A program made the translations under genes and the position numbers. 64,000 bases of DNA from Pomphorhynchus laevis (lineage: Eukaryota; Acanthocephala; Palaeacanthocephala; Echinorhynchida; Pomphorhynchidae). The stretch spans positions 104,286-168,285 of the forward strand of contig WNNJ02002244.1 in assembly GCA_012934845.2 (NCBI GenBank), in the 5' to 3' direction. Under the pieces are notes generated by a model. That model did no database searches. It saw only the letters and a list, made by a program, of their open reading frames with translations, and had not been told where the DNA came from. Below are positions 23,301 to 38,300 of this stretch, one piece after another (position 1 is the first letter of the stretch; each line of letters starts with the position of its first letter).

Positions 23301-26300
23301 CTGTTGATCTGTAACTGTCATTATGGAACTGTTGATATTGAACTGTCGATATGGAACTCTCTATATGGAACTGTCTATATAAAACTGTCGTTATGGAACT
23401 CTCGATATGGAAGTGTCGATATGGAACTGTCAATATAGAACTATCGATATGGAACTGTCGATATGAAACTGTCGATATGAAACTGTCGATATGAAACTGT
23501 CGATATGAAACTGTCGATATGAAACTGTCGATATGAAACTGTCGATATGAAACTGTCGATATGGAGCTCTCAATCTGAAACCTCCGATTTGGAACTGTCG
23601 ATTTGATACTGTTAATCTGAGCTGCTGATCTTATAATGGCGATTTGGAAATTTTCATCTGAAAGTTTTTATTGGGTTTATTTCATCTCTAAAGTTTTTTA
23701 ACGTCCTTGTCATTAAGACGCAACCTATCAATCCAATACCAACTTTATAATTGTGTGAAATTACAAAACTGCTGAATTTCAAATTTTAAAAAATTTAAAC
23801 CAAACATTAAAATTTAAGCCCAAAAAGTAACGTGATCATGTAATAAATACAAACAAAATTAAAAATTATAGACTTGTTCTATTATTTAACGTCGTTGAAT
23901 GTTGTTTCTTTGATATACAACCAGCTATAGCAGCTGATCTCGTAATTTAATAACAGAATCTATATGGAAGAAAATATAAATATATGGAAATATTACAATT
24001 AAGAAATACAATCGGAATCAAACAATGTGGTTGCGCATTATCAACGTTTAACAATAAATATAGAACACCAAACGATCTTACATCTATAAAGCAGAATCAG
24101 AGATTAACTTACCAAATACGTTAACGTATGGATCACTTTTAGCTTTCCCGATTAATCCAAAATCGAGTTTCATTAAGTTCCGAGCACATATCATATTAAT
24201 AGCAATAACTCCCTGAAAATGTAAACTTTGGAAAATCATTAGAAATATAATTCGAAAACCTGTATCTTACTTTTATGTAAATGATTAACACTATCGTTAT
24301 ATTTACAAATAAAAACAATCTCCACTATATTACATATATGAATTTTTAAGTATTTATGTATAAAATATATTATATATTCTGTCGAGACGTATACACGATC
24401 GCTACAGAAAACTCGTCAATCGACAAGAAATTCGGTCATTGATGTAGTTTGCGAATAGAGCTACACCTGGTGTAGCGAACATCAGTAGCAGACTAAAGCT
24501 TATTTCGGATTACTCGAAGCGATCCATGACAAACTTTAAGATTTGTTCTCTCTCTACATGTACCAAGGTGTACCCCGCGATCTCAGTGTAGATAGTTCAC
24601 ACCGAAACTTTCAACTAATTATGGTTTTATTAATCCATAATTAAAATCGAAATATATTTTAATCAATATGATATTTTTTATATTACCGTCAGAACTGATT
24701 TAGTTTGAACTTCCTATCTGTATTCATATGCATGATCATAGAAGTCACTTGACTGTGTAAAAATGATCCGCTGATGTGTATAGTTGATTAATAAAAAGGA
24801 AAGTGTATGATACCAATTTGCTAAGTTGGCAGGATCACTTGGATATTCATTATATAACAAAGAAGTTTACCATATATACAGCTCTAACTCGTTCCTTGAC
24901 TACTTAGTAATTGACACCCATGTTGTCTGTCACCCATGTTGCTAGCGTTTTGCGCTAAAATCACGTCATAAATGTGACTAGATGCTTGTACTTCTTTATT
25001 TCGAGCCCATCCGCAATTACGTTCCTGATAATATGAGACAATAAAAATCCCAAAATTATACCGTAAGAAACAACTCTATAATTGTAGTATTTACGATTGT
25101 ATTCAATGACCGTCTTCTTCCAAACAGCTTGGCACAAGGTAATTCGGTAAAACATAGGCTAAAAGTATATTTTGCAATATCACCCTTTGTACAGAATGTC
25201 TTCCCGATCCATAACTTAATGTTGAGGGAACTCTTGTGATTTACCACTAACCCACATAGTTATGTATAAATTAACTTAAACGATTCTTCCTTTAGAATTA
25301 GAAAGACTCTAGAACAAAATTACTTACGTTTCTTCATGGTAAATAAGCGATAATGCCCATTTTTACAAGATACTTAAATGCCTTCGTAAGTGCCGAGCTT
25401 ACGTGTGAAGGCCATTAATATCAATTAAAGAAATCGTATCTATTATCACACAATCATGGAAGATTATTTTGATAATGCTAGGTACCTGATACTGCAGTAA
25501 TAATCGCGGACTATTAAAATATGAAAGTTTTTTTATGTGGCAAATGCACACAGACTGTGTGCTTACAAGCCCACAAAAGCGAAACAGATAAAAAAAGTTA
25601 ATGGTTCAGTAGCATCGATTTTAGCTGCTTTTTGAAAAATTGGAGTGAGGATGATGATCGCAGATGATTAGGTAAGGAATTCCAAAGGAGAGGAGCAGCG
25701 ATATGTAGGGATCGACGGCCGAAGTTGGTTGAGTGAATAGATACGTGTAGCAGAAGAGAATCACAGGAACGTAGGTGAGTAGAAAGATAGCGAGATTCAC
25801 TTAGTGTTGGCAGATAAAGATAAGGAGAATTACAATGGAGAAGGCGATAAGTCAGGCAAAGCAGACGAAAACGAACGCGATGTTCAATACTTAGCGATCC
25901 AAGTTTTGATAAATAGGAAGATATATTATCGAATTTACGAAGTCGAAAAAGGATGCGCACCGCAGTGTTAATGAGGCGTTGAAGAGGTTTAAGAGATGAC
26001 TTTGAAGAGAAGACGAGAAGGCTAAGACAGTAATCAATACGTGGGTAAAGAAGGGAGGAGATAAGAGATTTACAAGAACTAAAATCTAGAGAATTTCTGA
26101 CGAGACGAATATCACGGAGAAGAATATTTGAAGACCTAGTTTTATCACGAATAAAGGGATCGAGATGCAGGTTATTGTCGAAGTGAATACCTAGAAATAC
26201 TAGTTTATCTACAGCAGGAATAATTATGGTCCGAAGATACAGAGATGGAGGAATAACAGAAACAGTGGAGGGTAAAATCCATAACACTTTAGATTTGGTA

Positions 26301-29300
26301 GGATTTAGGGACATGCGCAAAGAAATTTGATGTTCTGATAGAGCACGAAGACAATTAGATGCGGATACGAAAAGTTGGCTTAGGGAATGAGGAGACGAAT
26401 GAGAATAAAGAAGTATATCATCAGCGTACTGCATTACCCTGAAGCAGAATTTACTAGTTATACAAGATAAATCTCAAAGAAGAGGCGTAAATAGAATAGG
26501 GCCAAGTACAGAACCTTGAGGTACACCACAAGAGAGAGAAGATAGAGGAGAACACATTGAATTAGAATGGACGGAAAATGATCGATCGGAGAGATACGAA
26601 GAGAACCAAGCCAAGGTGGACGAAGAGAAACCATAGTGATAGCGAAGACGAAAAAGAAGGATTTTGTGATCGACAATGTCGAATGCAGATGAAAGATCGA
26701 GCGATATTACCACACTACACAGTCCTTTGTCACGAGCGGAGAGCAGATCAGAAAATACTTTATGACATGCTAGTTCGGTGGAATGATTGGAGCGGAAAGC
26801 AGATTGTAAAGAAGGGTAGAGCTGCGATGAAGAGAGATACTTGTTTATCTGATCTAAGACAAGGTGTTCAAGAATTTTAGATAAGGTTGGTAGAATTGAT
26901 ATTGGGCGATAAGATGAAGGAAGATAGGGGTCAAGAGAGGGCTTTTTAAGTAGGGGACGAACAATTGACGTTTTCCAAAGAACAGGAAATATTCCATTCA
27001 CTATTGACGAGTTAAAGAGGCTGGTAAGGAAAGGTGTGAAGTCTGTTGACAACAATTTGAGAATTCGAGTAGGGATGGAATCGGCAGGAGAGGACTTACA
27101 AGTTAACGAAATAAGAAGGCAAGATACCTCATCTTCAGATACCGCAAGTAGATAAAAGAGCTCAGGGACACGAACAGACGAGATATAATAAGTTTGTGGA
27201 AGGACGATGATCGAATCGATTAGAGAAACAGTTTTTGAAATTAGGTAATCGGAGAATTGAGAAGGATCAAGAGTGGAGGTGACAGAGGAACGAGAAAGTA
27301 GAGAATTAAGAGTTTTCCATTTAGTTCGAGAGTTATTAGCGGAAGCCAGTTTGCTTCGCCAAAAACTATGTGCCTTCGAACGCAGAAGTCGCCTATGCGA
27401 ACGACGAAGAGCAAAGAATTGGTTACGATAAAAGGATGAATCAAGTTCTGAAAATGGTCTGAGATAACGATGATAAGTTCTGAAAGAACGACGCAGGAGG
27501 CGTTTTGAAGTCACACACTCAGAGTCGAACCATGTTGCAAGATTTTGCCGTGATTGAACAAAAGTTTTAAAAGGAAGAATTTCATCGAGTATAGAGCAAA
27601 ATACATTGTCAAAGAGGGTACATAAGTAATTAGGGGATTGTTAGATAGAAGAAGGATACATTAACGGAGAGCGGTTAATATGAGAGCGAAGAAGGGAAAA
27701 GTCGAGGAATTTCCAAGAACGACACGAGATAATTTTCGAAGGAACATTGATTTTTAACAAAGGGAGAGAACATGTAACAAGGAAGTGGTCGGATAGAGCA
27801 GGATCAGATATGCACAATGAAGAAGACAAGGCAAGACGCGTAGGTAAGGCAACAATATCGAGGGTACCGCCAAGAATATGGTAGCAGAAGAATAATGAGG
27901 ATACATGATTTGAAAATCATGATCGTTAAATGTAGAAATCGTCTTTAGGGTATTGGAATCTCGAGGACGGTCTAAGCGAACATTTTTATCACCTAGTGAT
28001 ATGAAAATCATGATTTGAAAATCATGACATGATTTGAAATCGAGACATGATTTGAAAATCATGATCGTTAAATGTAGAAATCGTCTTTAGGGTATTGGAA
28101 TCACGAGGACGGTCTAAGCGAACATTTATATCACCTATTGACCATATCAGTTGCTGCTATACGAGTTTCGATTGTACACAAACTCTCCTAATATTGATCC
28201 AAGATCAATGTCTTCTTGTTCTCTGTTAAGGAACATATCATGGCGCGAACAAACATCTAAATCTATGAAAAGATTCCGTAATATCGAAATATATTCATTT
28301 ATAGATATTCATCGTCGTATCAGTTGTATGAAATCATGCTCTTAAATGTGACTTACAATATTCCTGATTGGCGGCCGAGGCAATACAGTATAAAGGTAAA
28401 AATTCTCTGCATTATCCGCAGTTTACATTCATAAAATTGCACATAAGATTTCTTACATCATTCATATGAACTGGAGTTATAAGACGTTGACGTCTCAAAG
28501 GCTTCTAAAACGTCTCAAAGGCTTCTAATTCTTAATCAAGAAGAAAATCTTGAGCTGCCCGTTGATATACACTAGTTGGTGAAAATCAAAGATGGAGAAG
28601 ATGTGACCGATAACAGACTTCATATATTAAATAAACGTAGTAAAATGTGTATTTTAACTAGACACAATGATTTGGCTTGTACCTCAAATCCTATTTTCAG
28701 GAGGACTGTTGGAAAAAGCGATCCATAATTTCTCCTGAAACTACTTGCTTGATCATATATTTTTTATATAATGTTGATAAGAATTCTTCAATTACAACAT
28801 TAGGGTATACATGAAATTAAAGATATTAAATAAAAAATAGTTTAAATTATATTTGGGGGATAACAATTATTATTGCATTATGGAAAACTGTATTAAATCA
28901 GGTATAAAATTCACCCAGTCTCTAACGAATCGAAAAAAAAAAAGATTTTATATAAACTAAATAATTACTTTAAATACAATATATTTTAAATAATAAATAT
29001 TATTTATAATATTTATTAGGTAAATCGTCACATTTGGTTTGCAAGAAACAATTAAAGAGTTAAGCTGGAGGATTGGAGTTGAGTCGTCTCGACATATTTT
29101 TATTTGTTCAGTTATCATAAAATGATAACTGAACAAATCGAATTTAATAAGTGAACAATCAATTGGACGCATTAAATGCTCACAAAATTTCGATTTTTTT
29201 ACATCGAAATCTTAAAAGTTGAAATTTTTTGAACATTTAATAGTAGTCCTGATGATACAGGAGCTATCAAAATATTGTATTTTGTAAATAAAGGGAAATA

Positions 29301-32300
29301 ATACCTTCGTTCCAGCAAAACTGTCTATAAAATATAATATAATATTTTTTATTTAGATATAGTTTTTATTTTATTTTAAATTTTATACAAAACAATTGTA
29401 GAAAACAACAGAAAAATTGCAGAAAATTCTTTTAAATTAATACCTTCGTGTTAGGTTTAAGTATATCACCACTATGCGCATTCGGAATCATTGGCATTAT
29501 AAACTTATTAGGCAAAACGGCCATTCCTGAAATAAAATCAGTAACTACTTGCATTATCGCATCGCTAGAACAGAATAAACGTAGGTGCATTATTATTAGG
29601 ACCACAAACAAACCGTATTCCTGGAATATCTACTAATGAAGCTGTATTTGTGAAATCAAAATCGATATGCTAAATATTGATGTATAAATAGTAACTTAAA
29701 TATTAATTTTTAAGACGACTTACAGGGTATCGAAGAAAATAAAAGGCAACATTTGCAATGAAAGGAAATTGTTTTACCAGTGGTCTGAAACAAATCCGTG
29801 CATCACCACACAACTTAAAAGAAATTTATAATTTTAATTATATAGTTATGAATGCATGTTTAGGAAAATAAAGTTATTGCTTCGGAACATCCAAACATTT
29901 TCGGGAGTGATAATAGCATAATAATTCATGATTGATACAAATTAGTTTTAAATTATTAACTTTAAATAAGTTTGAATCGGTAAGTTTTGTTTGTTGCGCT
30001 TTATCAATGAAATCTATAAAGAAAATGACGTCTTGCTACTTGAAAACGTATAGGGTTCAGAGTTCAGAAATAAGACGGTACAAATGAAATGCAAATTTAT
30101 ACTTAAAATTATTATCAATAACATCAAAATACGTCATAGATTTGAAATACTCAAATACACGCCCGAGCACGATAGATTTCAACACACACAACGATTTTTT
30201 TACTAAATATATTGATTAAAAGTGTTTCGGTCTAAGTATAATTCTCTACATTGACAAAAGTAAATATTTTAATTGTCTTTAAAAATATTAAACTCATAAG
30301 AATAAATTAACTTTTAATTTGATCTTCATAAAAAAATTTCATCTATCTGATAATAAATTTATTATCAAATTATTTATTTTTTAATAAAAAAAAGGATCTT
30401 TTATAAAATAATAATTTTTTAGAATAATTAAGAATAATTCCTAGAATCAAAAGATCACATGTACATTTCCTTACTTATTATCATATATTTAATACTGTTT
30501 TATAAGCACAACATATTTCGATATATTACTCAATGTGATATTTATCACATTGATATTGATATATCAATGTGATAAATATTCGATATATTACTCAATGTGA
30601 CCTTTATCATAAATACTGAAACTATGTATTATTGGTTACGATGTTATTATTATTTCTTATTTTCAAACAAGTTTGATAAATTATTAAATTTAAAAATGGA
30701 GAAATTTGCATCTCAAGGTGTTCATACATTAAAATTTAAATTGCTTCACGTGATCACGTTTAAGAGACCAGGTAATAGCCAATAGCCAGGTCGCGTAGCG
30801 CGTGGAGTGAAAGTGGTATATCTTTATAGATCTTGTTCCAGCCTGCAACCGCCTTAAGCAGGGAAGCCTCCTGTCAGATGCTGCTGGATGGCACGTTAAT
30901 TCTAACAATTTTTATTCAATAAGCGAACAAATTTATCCAGGTAGCCTCATTCTTAATAAAACCAATACTAATGATAAATAAAGGATATATTATCATATGA
31001 ACATCAAAATAACATCAATTAAAACTACTTTTAATTTATATCGTAAAGATTACATATTTAAATTTACAAGAAACATATTTTTGCATGAGCATTCATGCAT
31101 ACCATATAATATAAAATATAATACATGAAATAATGAAATTTTAAGAATTGCAACAATATGTAATGATATTGGCTTTCTTCAAAATCATTTAAATAATTTA
31201 ATAGATACATATTTTAAACTAGGTTACTATAAAAATACCATCAAACAGAAAATAGTTAAATAAATAAATCAACACAATAATATTAAAAAATAAATTTTAA
31301 TTTTTAAAATTAAAATACATGTTTTAAACTTATTTATTAAAATAAATAAATATTTTATTTCACTAAAACAACTTTTAAGGATCACAATATTATTCAATAG
31401 AATACTAACTAATATATTACATATAACTATTTCATTACATTATCGAATTTGGTATTAAATAACAAATTGCTTTGTTTTCTTCTTTAAAAAGAAAAAACAG
31501 TTTGATTTATATTTTTAATGAAATTTTGCTTTATTATTATTTTAAACATGGTATGGAATTTAATAGCAACAAAAGTTCAGAAGGCATTTCGAGCGGATCT
31601 TCACTTCAGGCTCTATACCGTCATTAGAGAGACTAATATTGTCTAAACAGTTTTCCAAGCAATCAGAAAAACTAATGATTATTAGTTTTATTACGTCTAT
31701 TCATATTCTTATTTTTATTATATATTCTTATTCTTATCGTTTTAATAACAATAGCACAAGCGTATCGAAAGAAGAGCGTCTGGATGTTGTATGTAGTGGA
31801 CTATTCGGAAGCCGGTTTGAGCGGACATTTTTGGATGTCGCGATATTTAATGTGCATGCTCGCTCTAACTTCCGAACTGAGTGTAAGACTGACTTTGAAT
31901 ACCATGAAAAACGGAAAATATCGAAGTATGGAGAGCGAATTTCAAGTTTAGAACAGGCGCATTTCAGTCCGTTAATTTTTTCGTCTTCAGGAGGATCAAG
32001 TCAGGAATCTAATAGGATAATGAAGCAAATAGCGTCAAAATTAAGCTCAAAACGCGAACTCCCATATCCTCAAATAATAAAAAAATATACGAGAGAAAAT
32101 TTCATATGCCTTAGCTCGTGCTGCATCTGCCTGTTTAAGAGCGCCACGCTCTACATATGGAAAACCTGTTCACGATCATTTTCGATCAACAGAAGAGATA
32201 GCCAATGTTTGCTTGTAATAATTATTATCAGCCTTTGATTTTATACTCTGTCATTTGAGATATTTGATTTATTGTATTTGATTTATTTATTTACTGTAAA

Positions 32301-35300
32301 TAATATAAGCATGATATGAAATTTAATAGCAACAAAAGTCCAGAAAGCATTTCGAGCGGATCTGCACTTCAGGCTCTATACCAACATTAGAGATACTAAT
32401 ATTGTCTAAACAGTTTTTCAAGCAATCAGAAAAACTAATTATTATTAGTTTTATTACTTTCTATTCATATTCTTATTCTTATTATATTATTATTCTTATT
32501 ATATATTCCATGTTATATTTTACAAAATCCCAAAAATTTCGTGACTTATTGTATTATCGTTAATATTGTTTAAAGTACTTATTTATATAAAATTATATTA
32601 ATATATTATATTATATAATATAATTAATATATTAAATTAATATATTATATAAAATACATAATTGAATTAAATGTGTAGTAACACTAATTGTATAATTGCA
32701 ATATGATAATTGAATAGCTCAATTATTGTGTTAATTGAAATGATTTATATATACATTATTCATTATTCATTATAAATACATTATGCTAACTTTATTGGAT
32801 TTGTTGTGCAAATTCGTTGATATTTAGGATAGAAATGACTAAAAGACCAAATATGGTGAATACAGGAGAAATATCAATCCGACAGTTTAAATTTACTTCA
32901 AATAATTTATTGTATATTGAATTCTTTCAAATATTCAAGCTTAATTAAAGTTAAATTGTAAATGGGAAATATAATTTTATTCTTAATCAGTTAAAAATAA
33001 ATCAGAGCCATCTATACGCAATGAGTGATTGTAACGGCACATGCTTCCGTGATCATTTTTCGAAGATTGCTCGAATGCCCTAGTGGATCCCTAGTACTTT
33101 CTGTGAGTCAACTAGTGATCAATTATTAAAGCACTAACTGATACGGACGGTTAACAGTTAATATAATTAAGGAACTATACGTAAGCTTAAATAAAATAAA
33201 GATGGAATGCTTAAGATTTGTTTAGGTTGCGATTAGTCAAATATTTCAATAATTGTTTGACAATTACAAGCAAATATAAAACTTAATCATTAAATTATGT
33301 GTGACAAACAGCGAATAAAATTTAGAAACTTTTCCGAAAACTAAATTATAAAACTATAAACCTGAATGTTCTTAATTCCAGCAGGAATTCGTTTTAACGA
33401 AAACTTTATCTCTGCATCACCACTATACCTAAAAATAAAATGATTACAATCATTAACATTAAATGATGTATAATATGATGTATATTAAATGTTCCGGAAA
33501 TATTATGTTACCAATACGCGTTTTACATCATTAAACCGACATACAGTTGCTGAAATATTTACGTGTTATATTCTTATTCCAAGATATTGTAGGTATCAAA
33601 TATTTACGTGTTATATTCTTATTCCATGTAGGTATCAAATGAATGTAATAATGAAGATTAGTTAGCAAAATAACATTTTATTTATTTTATTTATAAATAA
33701 AATATATTTATTAATAAAGAATTTTAATTTTTTTATTTATAAAAGAAAATATATTTCATTTTTGAAGAATATTAATGAATTGTACTAAAGAATATTAACG
33801 AAGAATTTTAATTATTTTATTTATTAAAGCTGACTATAATTATATAGTCAGCTATATTTAATTATATAGCTGACTATGTAATAACTATTGATAAAGCTAG
33901 TAATAACTTTTCTTCATATGCAAAATAAACTTCCTTATATTAAGAAAGAAAAAAATAAAACCATCAAGTAAATATAAATATATGGATAAAATTGAATTAA
34001 TAGAATCCTTAAATATTTTGATAAATCAAAATTATTTGAAGGTAGGGACATTTATATTTAGACAAGTAAAAGGTGTTCCAATGGGTGGTAATAGTAGCCC
34101 AATTATTGCTGACTTATATATATGTTTTGATATATCGATGATATATGTGTATTTAACTCTAATAATTTTTATTCGATAAGCTAACAAATTTATCCAGGTA
34201 GTCTTATTTTAAATAAAACTAATACAAATAATAAAAAGGTATTTATCCAGATATGAAGTTTATATGCCTTCTTCAGATAAATAATGTTTATATCTAAAAC
34301 TAATATTGAGAAATAATATATAACTTATATTGATGATAAAAATGTATATATTTAAAACTAATATTAATGATAAAGAAGGTATATATAAACATTAAATTAA
34401 CATTATTTATAACTATAGAAAAATAATTTAAATAATTTAATTAATACATATTTTAAACTAGGTTATTATAACATCTACAACAGATTCTAAGGAATTTATC
34501 GATTCTAAGGCCGCTCCGGATCGAGTACTTAGATCCATTGGCCGATCGACAAAAGCTGATTGCATCAAATCCAGCGAATTGCGTTTGCTGCAGAGCGATA
34601 CCTTTACGAAGACGAACTGCATACTCGTGTTATCGACTCAGTCTAAACGTAAGAGTCAACAAGTATACACCAGTGTGAGATTCGATCCATATCGAACAAT
34701 GTACACATTGAGAAAATAGAAACAACCATTATCCTCCCATTCAATATCCCACTGAATGGAGGGATCTTTGTTTGTTGAGACTACCACAAATAGCATCAAC
34801 GATGGTGAGACTATTTTATGCTATCATGATGTACTCAACGATGGTGAACCAATCTTGATGTACACCTTTAGATTCCAGTTCATCTAGACATTTTGTATCA
34901 ATACCTGTGTCCAGTGATAAAGTTGCTGTATATTTTCGTAATATACGAATTCAATTAACCCGTGGTTTTAAATGCAGTATTACTGACTACTCAATATCCA
35001 ACAGTAAATTATCCGGCTTATTAAAGCACAAACCAAAAGGGGACCCTCTTTGTGTAGTTACAGCATCCCTTGCTCATTGTGTGAGAAATTATATGTTGAA
35101 CAGACTCGTTGTCACCTACGAGAGAGGCTTCCGGATTTATTCAAATTCAATAGAGGCTTCCAAAATTATATGTTGGACAGATTTGTCGTCACCTACGAGA
35201 GAGGCTAACGATTTTGTTCGGAACTTTTTAATTTCCGAATAGCGATATTCGGAAATTTGAATATATCCCCCCCTCTTTTGATTTTTCTAAAATAAAAAGT

Positions 35301-38300
35301 TTGAGTGCCCAGCTGTTTTTCAATCAATTTTTGAGACAATGAGTATCATTAATAAACAATAATATATTTTGTAATAAAATAAGGTTCACTAGATAACCAA
35401 ATTTCATTCAAGGAAATACGGATAATAATAAATCAAATTATAATTATTTATTAATATTTTTAAATATATAGTACCAAATACGTAGACTAAATCAAATGAT
35501 CTGATTCATATTTATAATCCATGACAATTCAAAACCTCAATTCAAATAAACTTCACAATAAAATTAAGATCATTCAAAACCTAAGATGGATAATCAGTTG
35601 CAATATTATCTAATTTCGTTATTTTTATAAAAATTCGTATTTACGATTTAATTATGTTATTCATACGATTTAATTAAGTTATATATATGTTTTGTTTCGG
35701 TTTTTGATGATTCAGCAGCTAAAAATAAAATATTTTTTATCGAATTTGATCCAAAATATCAAATTTAATTAAAATAAGACTTTATTGAAAAATTAAGTAA
35801 TAAAAAATCATATATTTATCTCCATGATAGCTTACAAAATTTCCACATCCATGATAACTTCATCGAATCTTGTACCCTTGCTGTGGAATCGAACTCCACC
35901 AATCTGTGGTGCCTAAAAATACAAATTTTCATTGGGAAATTCGATGTTCATTTTCTTACTATATCCCCCAAGTCAATTTGAATAAATCGAAAATCTGAGA
36001 ATAACGAACTTGTTGATTTAACAGTTTTTTCAACGATTTCCAAAAATATTGTAGTTTTAAGATAATCACAGCAAAACGGCCAAAACTTTTGTAGGAGCTT
36101 TAGTAAAAAAAGTCAGCTAATATATTCAGCAAACAGAAGCAATAAAAATATTGAACGACTAAATCAATGTCTTTTTGTAAGGATTGTTGTAGATTGAAAT
36201 ACTTCGCTTTTCGAATTGTAATTAAATAATGTTCAAATTATTTAATTTGATATGAACTATAAAATCTCAAAGTATTTATTTTAAATTATTAATTAATTAA
36301 TTTAATAAATTATTTATTTTATAAATAAGTACAATAAAAATTTTATTATTTATTTTAAATAAATTACTTAATTTATTTAATAATTATTAAATAATTTATT
36401 ATTATAACTTAATAGTGACATATTATTAATAATATTAATTATTAATAATGACATACGGTAATAATTAATCATTAATAATAAAATATTAATACAATAATAA
36501 AATTTAATATTTTATCGTAATTAATTAATAATTACGATAAAATAAAGTAATATTTTATTATATGAAAATATCATACATCATATAAATATGTGCACGTACC
36601 ATATCATTTTAATATATAACTTTAAGTCAACTTTAATAAATAAACTTATATTTTAAAATATTATTTTTACTTTAATTCTAATTGCCTGAAACGGAGTAGT
36701 ATTATTACTTAAATCTTAAAGCAAAAGTAAAATGGCATGTACTTTCACACAATTACTAATGATATTAATTTATTGATATAATAAACTATAAATGTATAAT
36801 TATTTTTTATAACGTAGGTGTGATTACCTAATAATATTACATTGAAATATTATAATATTTAGTTATTGATAATATTTTAATATAATTTTATAGGTAAATA
36901 AATGAATTTAATGGTTCGTTTTTAAATATGTAATTTTAACTATTGGTGACGTAATATCAAGTACGAATTTTAGTACAACTTTTTTAATTAACACGAACAG
37001 GAAAGTATAAACCTGCATGCTTTTTTACAACCTTCGTCGGGAAGCTTAACCTTGAATGCGCCTACCACATTTTTTCCGAATTAAGCTTCTTTAGTAGTTG
37101 AAATTCATATAACCACTATATGTGGAGTGACGAAAAATGTAGCATTTGCGCTGGAGCTTTACTCGTGCTTTGCAATTGATGTATACAAGCGTGTTGCTTG
37201 ATCAGCAAACTCAGTTAGCTGACGATGGAAAGAACGACAGCACACGTGCTGCCCTGTGAAGCCACTGCTTTAGCAAACCCTATCAGATGTAAGGCTGGTA
37301 ACCGGTGGAGTAGCGTGCGCTTAGTGACTTCTATTCAGAGGTTTACTGAGGAGTTAGTATTGTCGAAGTTGTGTGTTACATGGCCACACTGATGAGATCA
37401 CCATGTAGTGATGAGTATACTAACGTCGAAACGCCCCATCGGGGGCTAGGTGTCTGTGGTAGGCACATTCCTTAAGCATCCCGACGAAGGTTGTAAAAAA
37501 GCATGCAGGTTTATACTTTCCTGTTCGTGTTAATTAAAAAAGTTGTATTAAAATTCTTTCGTCCTTGATATTATGTCACCAAGAGTTAAAATAAATGATC
37601 AATTAAAAGTTCTGATAATAATAAACTGATTACGATTATTCCTGTCAGTTCCAGATTATTCCTGTCAGTTCCAGATTATTCCTGTCAGTTCCAGATTATT
37701 CCTGTCAGTTCCAGATTATTCCTGTCCGTTTCAGATTATAAATATCAATTCCAGATTATTCCTGTTTCCAGATTATTCCTGTCAGTTCCAGATTATTCCT
37801 GTCAGTTTCAGATTATTACTGTCAGTTCCAGATTATTCTGTCAGTTCCAGATTATTCATGTCAGTTCCAGATTATTCCTGTCAGTTCCAGATTATTCCTG
37901 TCAGTTCCAGATTATTCCTGTCAGTTCCAGATTATTCCTGTCAGTTCCAGATTATTCATGTCAGTTCCAGATTACAAATATCAATTCCAGATTATTCCTG
38001 TCAGTTCCAGATTATTCATGTCAGTTCCAGATTATTCCTGTCTGTTCAAGACTATTTCTGGCAGTTCTGCTCGCTAAGCTAGCGAATAAGATTGAAACTT
38101 TCTGATTACGTTTATACAGCGCTCAAAAATTCTAATGGATCATACAGCAAGTGTCACAATCAACAACATTTTCAATTATTATCGTAATTATCGGTAACAT
38201 TATCGTTCAATCGTCGAATCATTGTTGCTCCTGCAATGGGCCTAATGCAAGACTTACATGTAAGATTTACAAATTGCAAATAATAATTTATAATATTCAT

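Larger units (their letters stand above)
25570..28140 (-). mobile_element. LINE B: 5'-truncated CR1/L2-group retrotransposon in E-Syt intron 9
   Basis: A relative of LINE A in the same orientation as the host gene. It keeps the second half of the EEP endonuclease, the whole reverse transcriptase and the C-terminal region. ORF1 and the first part of the endonuclease are absent. It is visibly more broken than LINE A (frame changes near 26.45 kb and between 27.5 and 27.9 kb) and its protein has diverged strongly from LINE A, so the two are different subfamilies and not recent copies. Confidence 0.9.

Noticed and set aside
26578-26880. 100-codon plus-strand frame
   Set aside because: Antisense shadow of the LINE B reverse transcriptase.
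29280-29330. Extra E-Syt exon before a GTATTA donor
   Set aside because: Its length and phase do not fit between exons 9 and 10, which already join in phase 0 as expected for the family.
30597-30785. Identical 62-codon frames at 30597-30785 and 40107-40295
   Set aside because: Conserved only because the two PLE copies are recent. The region is the structured 5' part with conserved helices, and the older copy at 2.35 kb has no such frame.
37383-37440. Second hammerhead ribozyme at the TGATGAG..GTCGAAAC strings of the 37-kb element
   Set aside because: With either TGATGA as core, stem II cannot be paired and stem I does not match; the strings form a different, covarying hairpin.
37858-38082. 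74-codon plus-strand frame
   Set aside because: Translation of the 20-bp minisatellite.
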